29,805 bases of DNA from an uncultured Lacibacter sp. (GCF_946479605.1 NZ_CAMLGT010000014.1:1-29805), one strand, 5' to 3'; counted from the first letter of the stretch, positions 1 to 8,303 are shown. Notes: a model not told the origin generated them from the letters alone. Translations and numbers: made by a program.

Positions 1-861
1 GGATGCAAGCCTGTTTACATCACTAAAGTTTCCTGCAAACTCCGGCGATTGCCAGTTTTGTTTTTCAAACAACACATACTGCAGCCTGATGCGAAAGGTA
101 GGAATACTGTAAAAAGCTATGACAGGTAAACAAACCGCTGCGGCAATGGCTGCAACCGCCAGTTGCTTTTTTCCTGTTTGGTATAACTGCCAGATGAATA
201 AAGGCAATACCACAAGGTATAATCCCATCAACCCTGTTTTGGCGCCAAGCAGGTGCAGATAAAAAACGAGCCACACAGCTGCAATTCTGCAAAGCCATTT
301 TATTGTTTCCGAAGAAAAATTTTTCCATTCTTCCAGTTTCAGCCACAATAATAACCCAATAACAATGGCCATGCTGAAACGGATATGATCATTTGCTGCA
401 GGTGTTGGTATTACCTTCGATAAACGATACAATTCGAGATAGGTTTGTTTATCAGCAATATAATAGCCTGCACTCCAAACCGACCCTGCCAGCAACAAAG
501 CTATCCACAACAGTGAGATATATACAAAATGCTTTCGTTCAAATCCTTTTTGCACCGCCATCGCAAATGGCAAAAGCAATATCGGTAGCTGATCCCACAT
601 CAGCTCGCCCCATGCCGCTTTATCATTACTCCACAAACCCGATAGAAAAGGCAAGATGAACAGGCTGCTGATACCTATTAGTAAATGATCCCTGCGGAAA
701 ACCGACATCCGCTCTTTTAAATCATTTTGTGCAAATCCATTGATAATAATGATTGTTGTTCCGATAGTGAGTAATGAGCGTGTATAAAAAAAACCAACGA
801 TCATTAAGAGTATACCTGTAGTAAAAAGGGTACTGTTTATCGTGGATCTCTTGACTGTCAT
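1..861 (-). CDS. O-antigen ligase-like polytopic membrane protein, partial (N-terminal 287 residues)
   Basis: An open frame runs from an ATG at 861 to the left edge without a stop, so the C-terminus lies outside the window. The 287 visible residues are mostly hydrophobic: roughly seven or eight membrane segments, including paired helices near residues 10-40, a segment after GISSLF and another at AIVIGLLLWLK. A loop motif NDHIRFSMA and the charged periplasmic-type stretch ending FSDVNRLAS resemble the O-antigen ligase/polymerase (WaaL/Wzy, PF04932) family of Bacteroidota, which join or polymerise surface glycans at the inner membrane. That assignment rests on topology and motif style, not an alignment. 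The start is supported by a promoter-like box just upstream. Another polytopic glycan polymerase is possible. Confidence 0.7.
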   Translation of the reverse strand, partial: MTVKRSTINSTLFTTGILLMIVGFFYTRSLLTIGTTIIIINGFAQNDLKERMSVFRRDHLLIGISSLFILPFLSGLWSNDKAAWGELMWDQLPILLLPFAMAVQKGFERKHFVYISLLWIALLLAGSVWSAGYYIADKQTYLELYRLSKVIPTPAANDHIRFSMAIVIGLLLWLKLEEWKNFSSETIKWLCRIAAVWLVFYLHLLGAKTGLMGLYLVVLPLFIWQLYQTGKKQLAVAAIAAAVCLPVIAFYSIPTFRIRLQYVLFEKQNWQSPEFAGNFSDVNRLAS

Positions 862-872
862 GGTTCTTATTG

Positions 873-903
873 CAAATAAACGAAGTTTACATTTTAAAAC
901 AAC
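873..903 (-). promoter_or_regulatory. Putative Bacteroidota promoter for the O-antigen ligase-like gene
   Basis: On the minus strand GTTG (900-903) is followed after exactly 19 bases by TTTATTTG (873-880). This fits the Bacteroidota -33/-7 consensus (TTTG, 19-21 bases, TAnnTTTG) with one mismatch in each box. The box lies about 12 bases upstream of the ATG, so the leader would be very short. Confidence 0.4.
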
Positions 904-920
904 CGTGGTTTAACGGTTGT
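899..920. promoter_or_regulatory. 8-bp inverted repeat in the divergent ligase/meaB intergenic region
   Basis: ACAACCGT (899-906) and ACGGTTGT (913-920) form a perfect 8-bp dyad around GGTTTA. It overlaps the -33 box of the putative minus-strand promoter and lies between two divergent genes. An operator is therefore more likely than a terminator, because no T-run follows on the plus strand. Confidence 0.35.
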
Positions 921-977
921 GACGTTATTATTTATAAGTGTGAAAAACAGATGTCCTTTTGCGTTTATCCGGCCCCG

Positions 978-1008
978 CTTGTTTAACTGATTATTTCTAT
1001 TAGGTTTG
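978..1008 (+). promoter_or_regulatory. Promoter of meaB with exact TAnnTTTG box
   Basis: CTTG (978-981), a 19-base spacer and TAGGTTTG (1001-1008) match the Bacteroidota sigma-A consensus, with a perfect -7 element. The box ends only four bases before the meaB ATG at 1013, so transcription would begin at or next to the start codon. This suggests a leaderless or near-leaderless mRNA. Confidence 0.5.
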
Positions 1009-1012
1009 TGGC

Positions 1013-1915
1013 ATGTGGGCTTCATTACTACAGGAAACAGAACAAGGCAATACAAAAAGCCTGGCCCGTTGTATTTCATTAATAGAAAATGAAGTGGAGG
1101 GTTATGAAATTTTTTTACAAACTCTGCCTGCGTCATCCACACCTGTTATTGGCATAACCGGGCCACCGGGTGCAGGAAAAAGTACATTAACTGACGGCCT
1201 GATCGATCTGTTGGTGCAGCAAAACAAAAAAGTAGCTGTGCTTTGTATCGACCCTTCTTCTCCGTTTCATCTTGGTGCATTGCTGGGCGACCGTATCCGC
1301 ATGAGCAATTGGTACAATCATCCAAACGTATTCATCCGTTCATTAGCTACAAGAGGGTCATTGGGTGGACTGCATCCAAAAATTTTAGAGATCACCGATA
1401 CCTGCAAGGCAGCAGGTTTTGATTATGTAATAGTAGAAACGGTTGGTGTGGGACAAAGTGAAATTGAAATAGCTGGTTTGGCTGATGTAACCGTTGTAGT
1501 GCTTGTACCGGAAGCAGGTGATGAAGTGCAAACCATGAAAGCAGGCTTAATGGAAATTGCAGATGTGTTTGCGGTGAACAAAGCTGACCGACCCGAAGCG
1601 GATCTGTTTGTACGCAACCTCCGCCTAATGCTGGCGCCAGCGTTTACTAACCATGCTGTTGAAATACCTGTGGTAAAAACAATTGCTACAGAAAAAAACG
1701 GAGCAACAGAATTACTGCAAAGCATACAGCAATTACTTGCTCTGCCGTATAAGAACGAACGAAAAAGCTGGCTGCTTGCAGAGAAAGCGTATTACCTGAT
1801 CCAACAGCAACGCATGAAAGATGTACAGAAAAAAGAAATGAAGTTGCAGATTGAAGAAGAAATGAAGAAGAGTGATTTTAATTTGTACCGGTTTGTTGTA
1901 AAATACATGAACTAA
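1013..1915 (+). CDS. meaB: Methylmalonyl-CoA mutase-associated GTPase MeaB (ArgK/G3E family)
   Basis: MeaB is a cytosolic G3E P-loop GTPase that gates cofactor loading of, and protects, adenosylcobalamin-dependent methylmalonyl-CoA mutase. The 300-residue protein shows a Walker A GPPGAGKS (50-57), the family signature DPSSPFHLGALLGDRIRM (80-97), a switch region ETVGVGQSE (142-150) and the guanine-specificity motif NKAD (189-192). The N-terminal helix with LARCISLIENE is typical of MeaB, and the C-terminal charged helices are the dimerisation arm. Length is close to, or a little under, the usual 310-330. No mutase subunit is visible in the window, so the gene is unlinked here. The ATG at 1013 is the only sensible start, since the next in-frame Met is residue 97. 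Confidence 0.93.
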   Translation: MWASLLQETEQGNTKSLARCISLIENEVEGYEIFLQTLPASSTPVIGITGPPGAGKSTLTDGLIDLLVQQNKKVAVLCIDPSSPFHLGALLGDRIRMSNWYNHPNVFIRSLATRGSLGGLHPKILEITDTCKAAGFDYVIVETVGVGQSEIEIAGLADVTVVVLVPEAGDEVQTMKAGLMEIADVFAVNKADRPEADLFVRNLRLMLAPAFTNHAVEIPVVKTIATEKNGATELLQSIQQLLALPYKNERKSWLLAEKAYYLIQQQRMKDVQKKEMKLQIEEEMKKSDFNLYRFVVKYMN

Positions 1916-1937
1916 AAGATAAAAGAGTGGAAAAAGG

Positions 1938-1968
1938 AAAAGAGGAAACTGGTTTAGTTTCCTCTTTT
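1938..1968. terminator. Bidirectional rho-independent terminator between meaB and the metalloprotease
   Basis: A perfect 13-bp stem, AAAAGAGGAAACT (1938-1950) with AGTTTCCTCTTTT (1956-1968), encloses the loop GGTTT. It is followed by a T-rich tract on the plus strand and has an A-rich flank that serves the minus strand. It lies between the convergent ends of meaB and the metalloprotease. Confidence 0.9.
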
Positions 1969-1998
1969 TTATCTCTTTTTACTCCTTCAAACTCTTAG

Positions 1999-4404
1999 TT
2001 AATCTTCACAACCAATAGGTGCACCCGGAGGAATTTCTTTATGAATAGTAGGTTTGGCAGCCGATGGGTTTTTCATTCGCTCCAATGCCAACTGCAAATG
2101 ACCTGCGGTAACGCCTGTTGCAGTTTTTATCTGTGCTTCCAGTTGCTTTTTTAAATCATTCAAACTCTTTTGCAGCGTTGCACGAACAAGAAAGGAATTG
2201 TTTTCATCTACACTTGCTGCAAGTAAATACGTCAGCAATACCTGTTCCGTTTGTTGCTGGATCAATGCTTCCATTCCATTACGGCGTGGTGTTTTCCATG
2301 TTTTATCGATGAGTGTTTGTATCATTTCGGCCACACCCAAGCCACCGTTGATCTCCTGTTGTGCCATGCGGTTCAACCGTTCGCTGTTAAACAGGAAGGA
2401 GAACGGAAGATCAGCAGCTGTTTCCGCAGGTGCTAATTGATCGAATGATAAACCTGTTCGTTTCCTGAACAATTCTCTTGAAGGGCCATAACCCGATGGC
2501 CTTGGTGGTATCAATGCAGCAATACGATCAGGTATCATCAACACTTTGGGATCAATACAATCAATGATACTGTTCAATGCCTTTCGCTGTTCATCTTTAC
2601 CCAGCACTTTGGTAATGATCTGTCCATCGCCACGCAAAGCATAGCTATAATACATACCGCCTACCAGTTTTGTAGCCGCTTCAATTTGATAACGGTGATA
2701 AAAATAAACCGGTACCAATGCATCTTCCAGCATGGCCATGGGCATACCGGGCATAATATTTTTTTCGCCAAATTGTTGTAACGCTTTGGCCCGTACTTTC
2801 ATTACTTCTTTCAACTCATCAACAGCATTTACACCATTATCCCATAAATGCGCCTGTGGATGCAAGCCACCCGGTGCACGTGCATCCCGATCGCTAATGA
2901 ATTGCAAGCCTCTTTTATTTGCATCAAGAATAATATTGTTCAAGGCCGCTTTTTCATTGGTGCCTGCAGGAAAATCCTGGTAGCCCCATGTAACGGCTAC
3001 TTTATCCCACTCACCAATCTTATCATCATACACACTGGAAAAATCCATGTCACCATTTGCATTCACCCGAATGGTTGGATGCGGATAGTCCATTACACTT
3101 GCACGGTTGCTTACACTGGCTGCATAGTTGTGCATCAGTCCAATTGTATGACCAATTTCATGTGCCGATAACTGGCGTAATCTTGCCAATGCAGCATTCA
3201 GCATTTTATCATCGGCTGGTATTCCTGTTTCGTAAGGTGCTAACAAACCAGAAAAGATGAGATAATCCTGTCGCACACGTAATGAACCAAGCGATACCTG
3301 TCCTTTAATGATTTCACCTGTACGGGGGTCAACAACCGAAGCACCATAACTCCAGCCCCGTGTTGAGCGATGCACCCAGTTGATCATGTTGTATCTAATA
3401 TCCATCGGGTCGGCATCGTCGGGAAGTATTCTCACATCAAAAGCATTGATATAACCAGCAGCTTCAAAAGCCTGGTTCCACCATTTACCTCCGGCAAGTA
3501 AGGCTGAACGAATAGGTTCTGGTGTGCCATTGTCTAAATAATAAATGATGGGCTTCACAGCTTCGCTTTTTGCAGCAGATGGGTCTTTTTTATTCAAACG
3601 GTGGCGAATGATGTATTGCTTTTCGATGGGATCACTAACGGGGGATGCATAGTCGTAAAACGAAACGGGAATATAACTGCTGCGTGGATCAAATACCCTG
3701 GGCTTGTAATTATTATCGGGCAACTGCACCAGTGAATGATGAATACGCAAGGTGATGGCCTCTGTAGAAGGAGTAACTGATTGTACAAAATTGCCTACCT
3801 CACCATCGCTGTTGGTATAAGTAACGGTTACTTCCAGTTCTGAATTGAGCGGAAAATTTTTGGTCCGTGGCAGATACATGGCACTGCGTGTTTTATCCAG
3901 CATATAATTTCCCTGGCGCATACGACGGATGCTGTTGCTCACTTTCATGGCATCACGCACTAAAAAATCAGTCGCATCCACAAGGAATTTGCCGTTGCTT
4001 TCTGCTTCCACTGTAAAACCCCACACCGTTGTTTGTGCAAAAGCCTGTTCCACTGCCCTGCGTTCAGCAGCATCATTGGATAAAGCCCGGTAACTGTAGT
4101 TTGGCTGAATGAGTAAAATTTTTCGGCCAATCTTACTGAACTTCACAATACGATCCTCACCCAATAAACCACGATCAAGACCAATATCGTTTGATCCCAA
4201 GCCTGAAGGCAACGAAACAACGTATAAAAATTCGGTATCTAACTTATCTACCTCCAGCCAAATTTTACCGGTATTCTCATCCCAATAAAAAGGGAAATAG
4301 CCTTCGTACTTTTTTAACCCGTTTGTTTTTTCTTCAATTGATGGAAGCTTTTGTGCTGTTGTAAAGAGTGGTATCAGCAAAAGCAGTAAAATTAATTTTC
4401 TCAT
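1999..4404 (-). CDS. Secreted zinc-dependent metalloprotease (metzincin-like, DUF5117/DUF4953 type)
   Basis: An 801-residue protein with a Sec signal peptide (residues 1-17, cleaved near TTAQ) and the extended metzincin zinc site HEIGHTIGLMH (His415, Glu416, His419, His425). A Met-turn SVMDYP (436-441) follows. The N-terminal half (about 20-300) matches the style of the DUF5118/DUF5117 regions of large Bacteroidota zinc-dependent proteases: an opening KYEGYFPFYWDENTGKIWLE stretch, and residues 290-410 leading into the catalytic site. It is predicted to act in the periplasm or at the cell surface. Its substrate is unknown. It ends at the two-way terminator shared with meaB, and the 75-residue CxxC protein lies 72 bp upstream on the same strand. 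All catalytic residues are present. Confidence 0.9.
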   Translation of the reverse strand: MRKLILLLLLIPLFTTAQKLPSIEEKTNGLKKYEGYFPFYWDENTGKIWLEVDKLDTEFLYVVSLPSGLGSNDIGLDRGLLGEDRIVKFSKIGRKILLIQPNYSYRALSNDAAERRAVEQAFAQTTVWGFTVEAESNGKFLVDATDFLVRDAMKVSNSIRRMRQGNYMLDKTRSAMYLPRTKNFPLNSELEVTVTYTNSDGEVGNFVQSVTPSTEAITLRIHHSLVQLPDNNYKPRVFDPRSSYIPVSFYDYASPVSDPIEKQYIIRHRLNKKDPSAAKSEAVKPIIYYLDNGTPEPIRSALLAGGKWWNQAFEAAGYINAFDVRILPDDADPMDIRYNMINWVHRSTRGWSYGASVVDPRTGEIIKGQVSLGSLRVRQDYLIFSGLLAPYETGIPADDKMLNAALARLRQLSAHEIGHTIGLMHNYAASVSNRASVMDYPHPTIRVNANGDMDFSSVYDDKIGEWDKVAVTWGYQDFPAGTNEKAALNNIILDANKRGLQFISDRDARAPGGLHPQAHLWDNGVNAVDELKEVMKVRAKALQQFGEKNIMPGMPMAMLEDALVPVYFYHRYQIEAATKLVGGMYYSYALRGDGQIITKVLGKDEQRKALNSIIDCIDPKVLMIPDRIAALIPPRPSGYGPSRELFRKRTGLSFDQLAPAETAADLPFSFLFNSERLNRMAQQEINGGLGVAEMIQTLIDKTWKTPRRNGMEALIQQQTEQVLLTYLLAASVDENNSFLVRATLQKSLNDLKKQLEAQIKTATGVTAGHLQLALERMKNPSAAKPTIHKEIPPGAPIGCED

Positions 4405-4476
4405 ATGCAGTTGATTGATGCATACAAGTTAAGCTATGAAGGGAAAGGAAAAAAGGGAATGTGACTAATGGTTGAT

Positions 4477-4704
4477 TTACTGCTCTGCGTTCTTCTGTGT
4501 CTTCCACCAGCGCCACCAAATAAAGCCAATGATCAACAACGGGGACATCATCAGGTAAAGGATGGCTCCGTTCAGGGCTTTGGCTGGCTTTTCACCTAAT
4601 TGTGACGCTGTCTTGGTGCAAATGGAACATTGTGCCTCTGCATCAAAACCAGCAAAGAGGAAAACGATCATAAAAACAACAACCAGGCTAACCCACTTTT
4701 TCAT
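4477..4704 (-). CDS. Small CxxC membrane protein (75 residues), function unknown
   Basis: A start at 4704 gives a compact protein: N-terminal hydrophobic segment or signal peptide (residues 1-24), a QCSIC motif (Cys26, Cys29) straight after it, a KALNGAILYLMM stretch that begins a second membrane helix (about 45-65), and a WWRWWK tail. Small proteins with a CxxC followed by a GLNxGILYL-type helix recur in Bacteroidota and are normally left as hypothetical. The two cysteines just outside the membrane could bind metal or haem or do redox work, but nothing here proves it. The frame stays open to 4797, but that extension runs through the promoter box and a repeat-like dyad, so 4704 is preferred. 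Confidence 0.7.
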   Translation of the reverse strand: MKKWVSLVVVFMIVFLFAGFDAEAQCSICTKTASQLGEKPAKALNGAILYLMMSPLLIIGFIWWRWWKTQKNAEQ

Positions 4705-4721
4705 TCGGAAGATTTGAACTG

Positions 4722-4729
4722 CAAAGGTA
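4722..4729 (-). promoter_or_regulatory. -7 promoter box upstream of the 75-residue CxxC protein
   Basis: Read on the minus strand this is TACCTTTG, an exact TAnnTTTG match, 17 bases before the ATG at 4704. No good TTTG lies at the -33 position. This suggests the CxxC gene, and perhaps the protease behind it, has its own promoter apart from the two-component operon. Confidence 0.45.
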
Positions 4730-4757
4730 GGGGAAGAACGGGTAGGAAGAATTGGCA

Positions 4758-4813
4758 TTGAGCAATTGGCAAAAGCCAAATTGAACCCGGTTGCCAACTT
4801 GCCTATTGCTCAT
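4758..4813. repeat. Imperfect inverted repeat between response regulator and CxxC gene
   Basis: TTGAGCAATTGGCAA (4758-4772) and TTGCCTATTGCTCAT (4799-4813) are complementary at 13 of 15 positions. Between them lies a second small hairpin, TTGGC-AAAA-GCCAA. There is no T-run, so this is not a standard terminator. The GCAATTGGC phrase recalls short intergenic repeats of Bacteroidota genomes, which is a memory-based impression only. Confidence 0.45.
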
Positions 4814-4832
4814 TGTAAATTGTCTATTTGAA

Positions 4833-5585
4833 TTAACTTCCCATCCATTCTTTAAATGCTGCAGCACTCTCCTGGCTAATGATCACCTCTTCAGGAGCTG
4901 CAGGTCGTAACTCCAGTTCGAGTTTACTTTTTGGATAGGATTTTATTTTTTGAATGGAAGCCACATTTACCAGGTATTTCCTGTTTACCCGGTAAAACAA
5001 AGAAGGATCTGTTTCTTTTTCCAGGTCGGCGAGGGATTGATCAAGAATAAATTTCTGGTTTTGCTGATCCACCATGCACACCAGTTTATGCGTGGCATAG
5101 AAATAAGCAATGTTTTCTGTTTTTATGCTGATATAGTCGCTGCCCCGTTTTACCAAAAAACGTTTTTTATACCCGGTAGCTTGCTTTTGCTGCGATTGTA
5201 ATAATTGCTGCAGGTTTTGTGCAAAGTATTTTTTCAGTGTTTCATATTTGTTCAATGCCTGTTGCAGTTTTTCATCGCTCATTGGTTTTAATAAATAATC
5301 AATACCGTTATGTTCAAATGCTTCCTGCCAGTATTCATCATAGGCAGTACAAAAAATAATGGGGCATGTTATGTTTATCTTGTCAAGCAATTGAAACGAA
5401 AGACCGTCGCTCAGTTCAATATCCATAAACAACAGATCGGGCATGCTGTGAGTGGCAAACCATTGCTCTGCAACAGCGTTACTGTCAAGCACTGCTTCAA
5501 TACTGAAACCAGTGTTTTGTTTCAACAAAGCTTTGGTTAGTTTTTCCGCTGCCGGTTTTTCATCTTCAATAATTACAATACGCAT
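4833..5585 (-). CDS. LytTR-family response regulator
   Basis: A 250-residue two-domain regulator. The receiver domain (about 2-120) has the acidic pair in IIEDE, the phospho-acceptor Asp55 in LLFMDIELSDG, the conserved Thr in FCTAYDE and the Lys in YLLKP. The LytTR DNA-binding domain (about 143-245) shows KRFLVKRGSDYISIKTENI and the FYRVNRKYLVN signature. Proteins of this class bind direct repeats upstream of target genes. The open frame begins with TTG at 5594, but the ATG at 5585 starts exactly at MRIVIIEDE, where the receiver fold begins. The sensor kinase lies 41 bp upstream on the same strand, so the two form a two-component operon. Confidence 0.93.
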   Translation of the reverse strand: MRIVIIEDEKPAAEKLTKALLKQNTGFSIEAVLDSNAVAEQWFATHSMPDLLFMDIELSDGLSFQLLDKINITCPIIFCTAYDEYWQEAFEHNGIDYLLKPMSDEKLQQALNKYETLKKYFAQNLQQLLQSQQKQATGYKKRFLVKRGSDYISIKTENIAYFYATHKLVCMVDQQNQKFILDQSLADLEKETDPSLFYRVNRKYLVNVASIQKIKSYPKSKLELELRPAAPEEVIISQESAAAFKEWMGS

Positions 5586-5626
5586 ATCAATCAATTTTCA
5601 GGCACAAACAAGGTATGGCATACCTA

Positions 5627-6730
5627 TCAGTTAATTTTCAAAACAGGTAAACAAACGGTGAAACTGTTTTCGGTTTTATCAATACGGATAAATTTGCCGG
5701 TGCTGAGCCTGTAACGTTCTTCCAGGTTTTGCAAACCAATGCGTGATGATGGTTTCCGCAATTTCTTTTCCCGGAGCAGATTCTCCATTTGCAACTCATC
5801 TTCAGTAAAGTGCAGACGGATCGTTAACGGCAATGCAGCCGAAAATTCGTTATGCTTTACTGCATTTTCAAGCAACACCTGTAGCGAAATGGGCGGAATC
5901 AAATATTGATCCCATCTTTCTTCCGCAACTTCAACATCAAGCTGCAGTGCATCTTCAAACCGTATTTTTAATAATGAAAAATAATCCTGCATAAACAGCA
6001 TTTCATCACGCAGCAGCACCAGGTCTTTGGCTTTATTCTGTAAAATATAACGATACACATCGGCCATGTGATCATTAAACAGCTTTGCCTTCTCCGGCTG
6101 TTCTTCAATCAGGTGTGATAATGTATTGAGTGAGTTGAAAATAAAATGCGGATCGATCTGGTTTTTCAATGCTTCCAGTTCTGCCTCTGCTTTTGCACGT
6201 TCAAGTTTTTCCTGCTGCAGTTTATCATTGGCCACATCTCTTACCAGAAAAACGGTTTCATACAAATTCACCAAAAAGAAAACAGCAATTAAAATAATGA
6301 TGGACGACAAACGCACCACGTTCCAGTCAACCACTCCATGCATAAATATTTTGTACCAACCCACCAGCATCAGCACACTTACCGGCACCACATAAAAAGG
6401 AATGGTAATAACAAACGCAAGGATTTTGCGAAAAGGTTTGTTCAGCCAGTCGAAATATGAGCGGAGGGTAAACTGTAAAAAGCGAACACCTTCATAAATA
6501 ACAAACGCAATGCAAATGGTATAGAGATAACTGAATTTTATCTGCCAGTTTGTAAACTCTTCGTGCGGCACCATTTGCGTTATCAGCGGAATAGCAATAC
6601 CAAACAGCGGCACCAGCACTACACGTATGCCAATATCATTGATCCTGTCCTTAGGGCCAAACAATTTCGTCGTTATGTTTTGTGCATTAGTCGGCATCAG
6701 TTCCGGTTTCGTTCTCTTGTGCTTGCGCAT
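5627..6730 (-). CDS. LytS/YehU-type membrane sensor histidine kinase
   Basis: A 367-residue kinase. The first 165 residues hold about four membrane helices (near 35-52, 65-85, 104-124 and 142-160) without a recognisable extracellular sensor domain. A coiled coil (about 168-190) leads to the His_kinase (PF06580) motif NQIDPHFIFNSLNTLSHLI, with phospho-acceptor His195. The ATPase part has an N-box LLENAVKHN (Asn289) and a G-box-like RIGLQNLEERY (330-340), the shortened ATPase layout of this family. Its partner regulator lies directly downstream. The signal is not evident from sequence. The start is 60 bp from the divergent DUF1761 gene, so the small-enzyme cluster could be a target of the pair; that is inference. 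Confidence 0.92.
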   Translation of the reverse strand: MRKHKRTKPELMPTNAQNITTKLFGPKDRINDIGIRVVLVPLFGIAIPLITQMVPHEEFTNWQIKFSYLYTICIAFVIYEGVRFLQFTLRSYFDWLNKPFRKILAFVITIPFYVVPVSVLMLVGWYKIFMHGVVDWNVVRLSSIIILIAVFFLVNLYETVFLVRDVANDKLQQEKLERAKAEAELEALKNQIDPHFIFNSLNTLSHLIEEQPEKAKLFNDHMADVYRYILQNKAKDLVLLRDEMLFMQDYFSLLKIRFEDALQLDVEVAEERWDQYLIPPISLQVLLENAVKHNEFSAALPLTIRLHFTEDELQMENLLREKKLRKPSSRIGLQNLEERYRLSTGKFIRIDKTENSFTVCLPVLKIN

Positions 6731-6790
6731 GTAAAGTTTGTAAAATAGATTCGAATACGAACAAATTTTTCAACCCAAAAAATCAATTGT

Positions 6791-7225
6791 ATGGATATGA
6801 GCACAATCAACTGGCTGGCCGTTTTAACAGCCGGTATTTCCGCATTTGTATTAGGTGGTGTATGGTATTCGCCCATGTTATTTGGTAATGCATGGATGAG
6901 TGAAAACAGGTTTACACAAGAACAGGTAAAGAATGCCAATAAAACAAAGATCTTTGGCTGGGCTTTTATTCTTTCATTGATCATGGCGGCAAACCTTGCC
7001 ATGTTTTTAGCGGATACACCTGCTGAATGTACAGGCAACTGTGCACAAAAAACCGATGTTAGCTGGGGAAGCATTGCAGGATTTCTTGCAGGCATCTGGG
7101 GTTTTTGCGCCATTGCCATTGCTGCATTGTTTGAACAGAAAACGGCACGCTATATTTTTATCAATGGCGGTTATGCATTGATTGCACTAACATTAATGGG
7201 TGCTATTATTGGCGTGTGGCGATAA
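6791..7225 (+). CDS. DUF1761 family membrane protein
   Basis: A 144-residue protein of four hydrophobic segments (about 6-28, 55-72, 91-113 and 121-141). The N-terminal pattern NWLAVLTAGISAFVLGGVWY followed by SPMLFGNAW is characteristic of DUF1761. The family has no established function. The first gene of the plus-strand small-protein cluster, it starts 60 bp from the divergent sensor kinase gene. ATG codons at 6791 and 6797 are both possible starts. No exact promoter box was found in the 60-bp divergent gap. Confidence 0.85.
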   Translation: MDMSTINWLAVLTAGISAFVLGGVWYSPMLFGNAWMSENRFTQEQVKNANKTKIFGWAFILSLIMAANLAMFLADTPAECTGNCAQKTDVSWGSIAGFLAGIWGFCAIAIAALFEQKTARYIFINGGYALIALTLMGAIIGVWR

Positions 7226-7303
7226 AGTTGATGGCAAAAACTGATATGATGAACGGGAGAAATTACTCTGTTCAATTTCGGAACTTTAAGAAAGACCTTT
7301 ATC

Positions 7304-7819
7304 ATGAACCGTAAATCATTTCTGCAAAATGTAGCTGTTGGCAGCGGCATCATTGCTCTTCCTTCAATTATTCTTGCGCAGCAAACAGCCGTCAATCAAT
7401 CAACCAAGCCAGATCCTTTGCCTGCTGAAAAGGTGAAAGAGTTTGTAAGTGCGGGACATAACAACCTGGAGAAAGTAAAAAATCTGCTGGCGGAGTTTCC
7501 TACACTTATTTATGCAACCTGGGATTTAGGTGGCGGCGATTTTGAAACCGGGCTTGAAGGTGCAGGGCATGTGGGCAATAAAGACATTGCGAATTTTTTG
7601 ATTGAAAAAGGGGCACGCACAAACTTATTTGTGCTGACCATGCTGGGCAAAACACAAATTGTAAAAGCGTATATTGAAACATATCCATCGTACCTGTATG
7701 CAAGAGGCCCGCATGGTTTTACACTATTGCATCACGCAAACCGTGGTGGTGAAGAAGCGAAAGAATTAGTGGAATATTTACAAAGCAAAGGATTAAAAGA
7801 AACAAGAGCGGCACTGTAA
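7304..7819 (+). CDS. Exported ankyrin-repeat protein
   Basis: A 171-residue protein. Residues 1-26 (MNRKSFLQNVAVGSGIIALP and on to LAQQ) look like an export signal with a Tat-like layout but RK instead of a twin arginine. The rest holds about three ankyrin units: HNNLEKVKNLLAEFP, GHVGNKDIANFLIEKGA and GFTLLHHANRGGEEAKELVEYLQSKG. Ankyrin repeats mediate protein contacts, and periplasmic versions occur in Bacteroidota. The gene starts 78 bp after DUF1761 and ends 34 bp before a DUF1801 gene. The function and partner are unknown. Confidence 0.8.
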   Translation: MNRKSFLQNVAVGSGIIALPSIILAQQTAVNQSTKPDPLPAEKVKEFVSAGHNNLEKVKNLLAEFPTLIYATWDLGGGDFETGLEGAGHVGNKDIANFLIEKGARTNLFVLTMLGKTQIVKAYIETYPSYLYARGPHGFTLLHHANRGGEEAKELVEYLQSKGLKETRAAL

Positions 7820-7853
7820 TAAAAAATCTGTTCGATCAAAAAAACAACGACCA

Positions 7854-8285
7854 ATGGCTGAATTAAAGACGCAACGAAACAAGGCGAGTGTAGAAACTTT
7901 TCTAAACAATGTGGCGGATGAAGAAAAGCGAAAGGATTGTTTTACCGTTATGGAACTGATGAAAAAAGTTTCAAAAGAAGAACCTGCCATGTGGGGCGAT
8001 AGCATTGTGGGGTTTGGCAGTTATCATTATAAATCTGAACGGAGTAAACAGGAAGGCGATTGGTTCATCACCGGGTTCTCGCCACGTAAACAAAACCTCA
8101 CGTTGTATATCATGCCCGGCATCGGTCACTATAAAGAATTGCTGGATCAACTTGGTCAATGTAAAACAGGCGGTTCCTGTTTATATATCAAAAAGCTGAG
8201 TGACGTTGATACGAAAATACTGAAGCAGTTAATTACCACTGCTTACAAAAACATGAAGCAGTTACAGTCAACAAATAAAAAATAA
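7854..8285 (+). CDS. DUF1801 domain protein (first of two)
   Basis: A 143-residue soluble protein of the DUF1801/YdhG-like fold. It has an N-terminal helical stretch (SVETFLNNVADEEKRKDCFT), a core around AMWGDSIVGFGSYHYKS and the strand pattern WFITGFSPRKQNLTLYIMPG. Members often sit beside DinB, SRPBCC and VOC genes, as here. The molecular function is not established; an iron-chaperone role has been proposed for some relatives. It lies 18 bp before the VOC gene, implying co-transcription. Confidence 0.82.
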   Translation: MAELKTQRNKASVETFLNNVADEEKRKDCFTVMELMKKVSKEEPAMWGDSIVGFGSYHYKSERSKQEGDWFITGFSPRKQNLTLYIMPGIGHYKELLDQLGQCKTGGSCLYIKKLSDVDTKILKQLITTAYKNMKQLQSTNKK

Positions 8286-8303
8286 ATCTCTAAAACTTAC
8301 ATT

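Noticed and set aside
65..659. Two ORFs (65-346 minus, 393-659 plus) at the left edge
   Set aside because: Both lie in other frames of the partial O-antigen ligase-like gene, which has a continuous, strongly hydrophobic frame from 861 to the edge.
1013..1915. MeaB as a marker of a methylmalonyl-CoA mutase operon
   Set aside because: No mutase or epimerase gene is present in the window; the gene is flanked by unrelated genes.
5586..5594. Upstream TTG start of the response regulator
   Set aside because: The ATG at 5585 begins exactly at the receiver fold; the three extra residues have no support.
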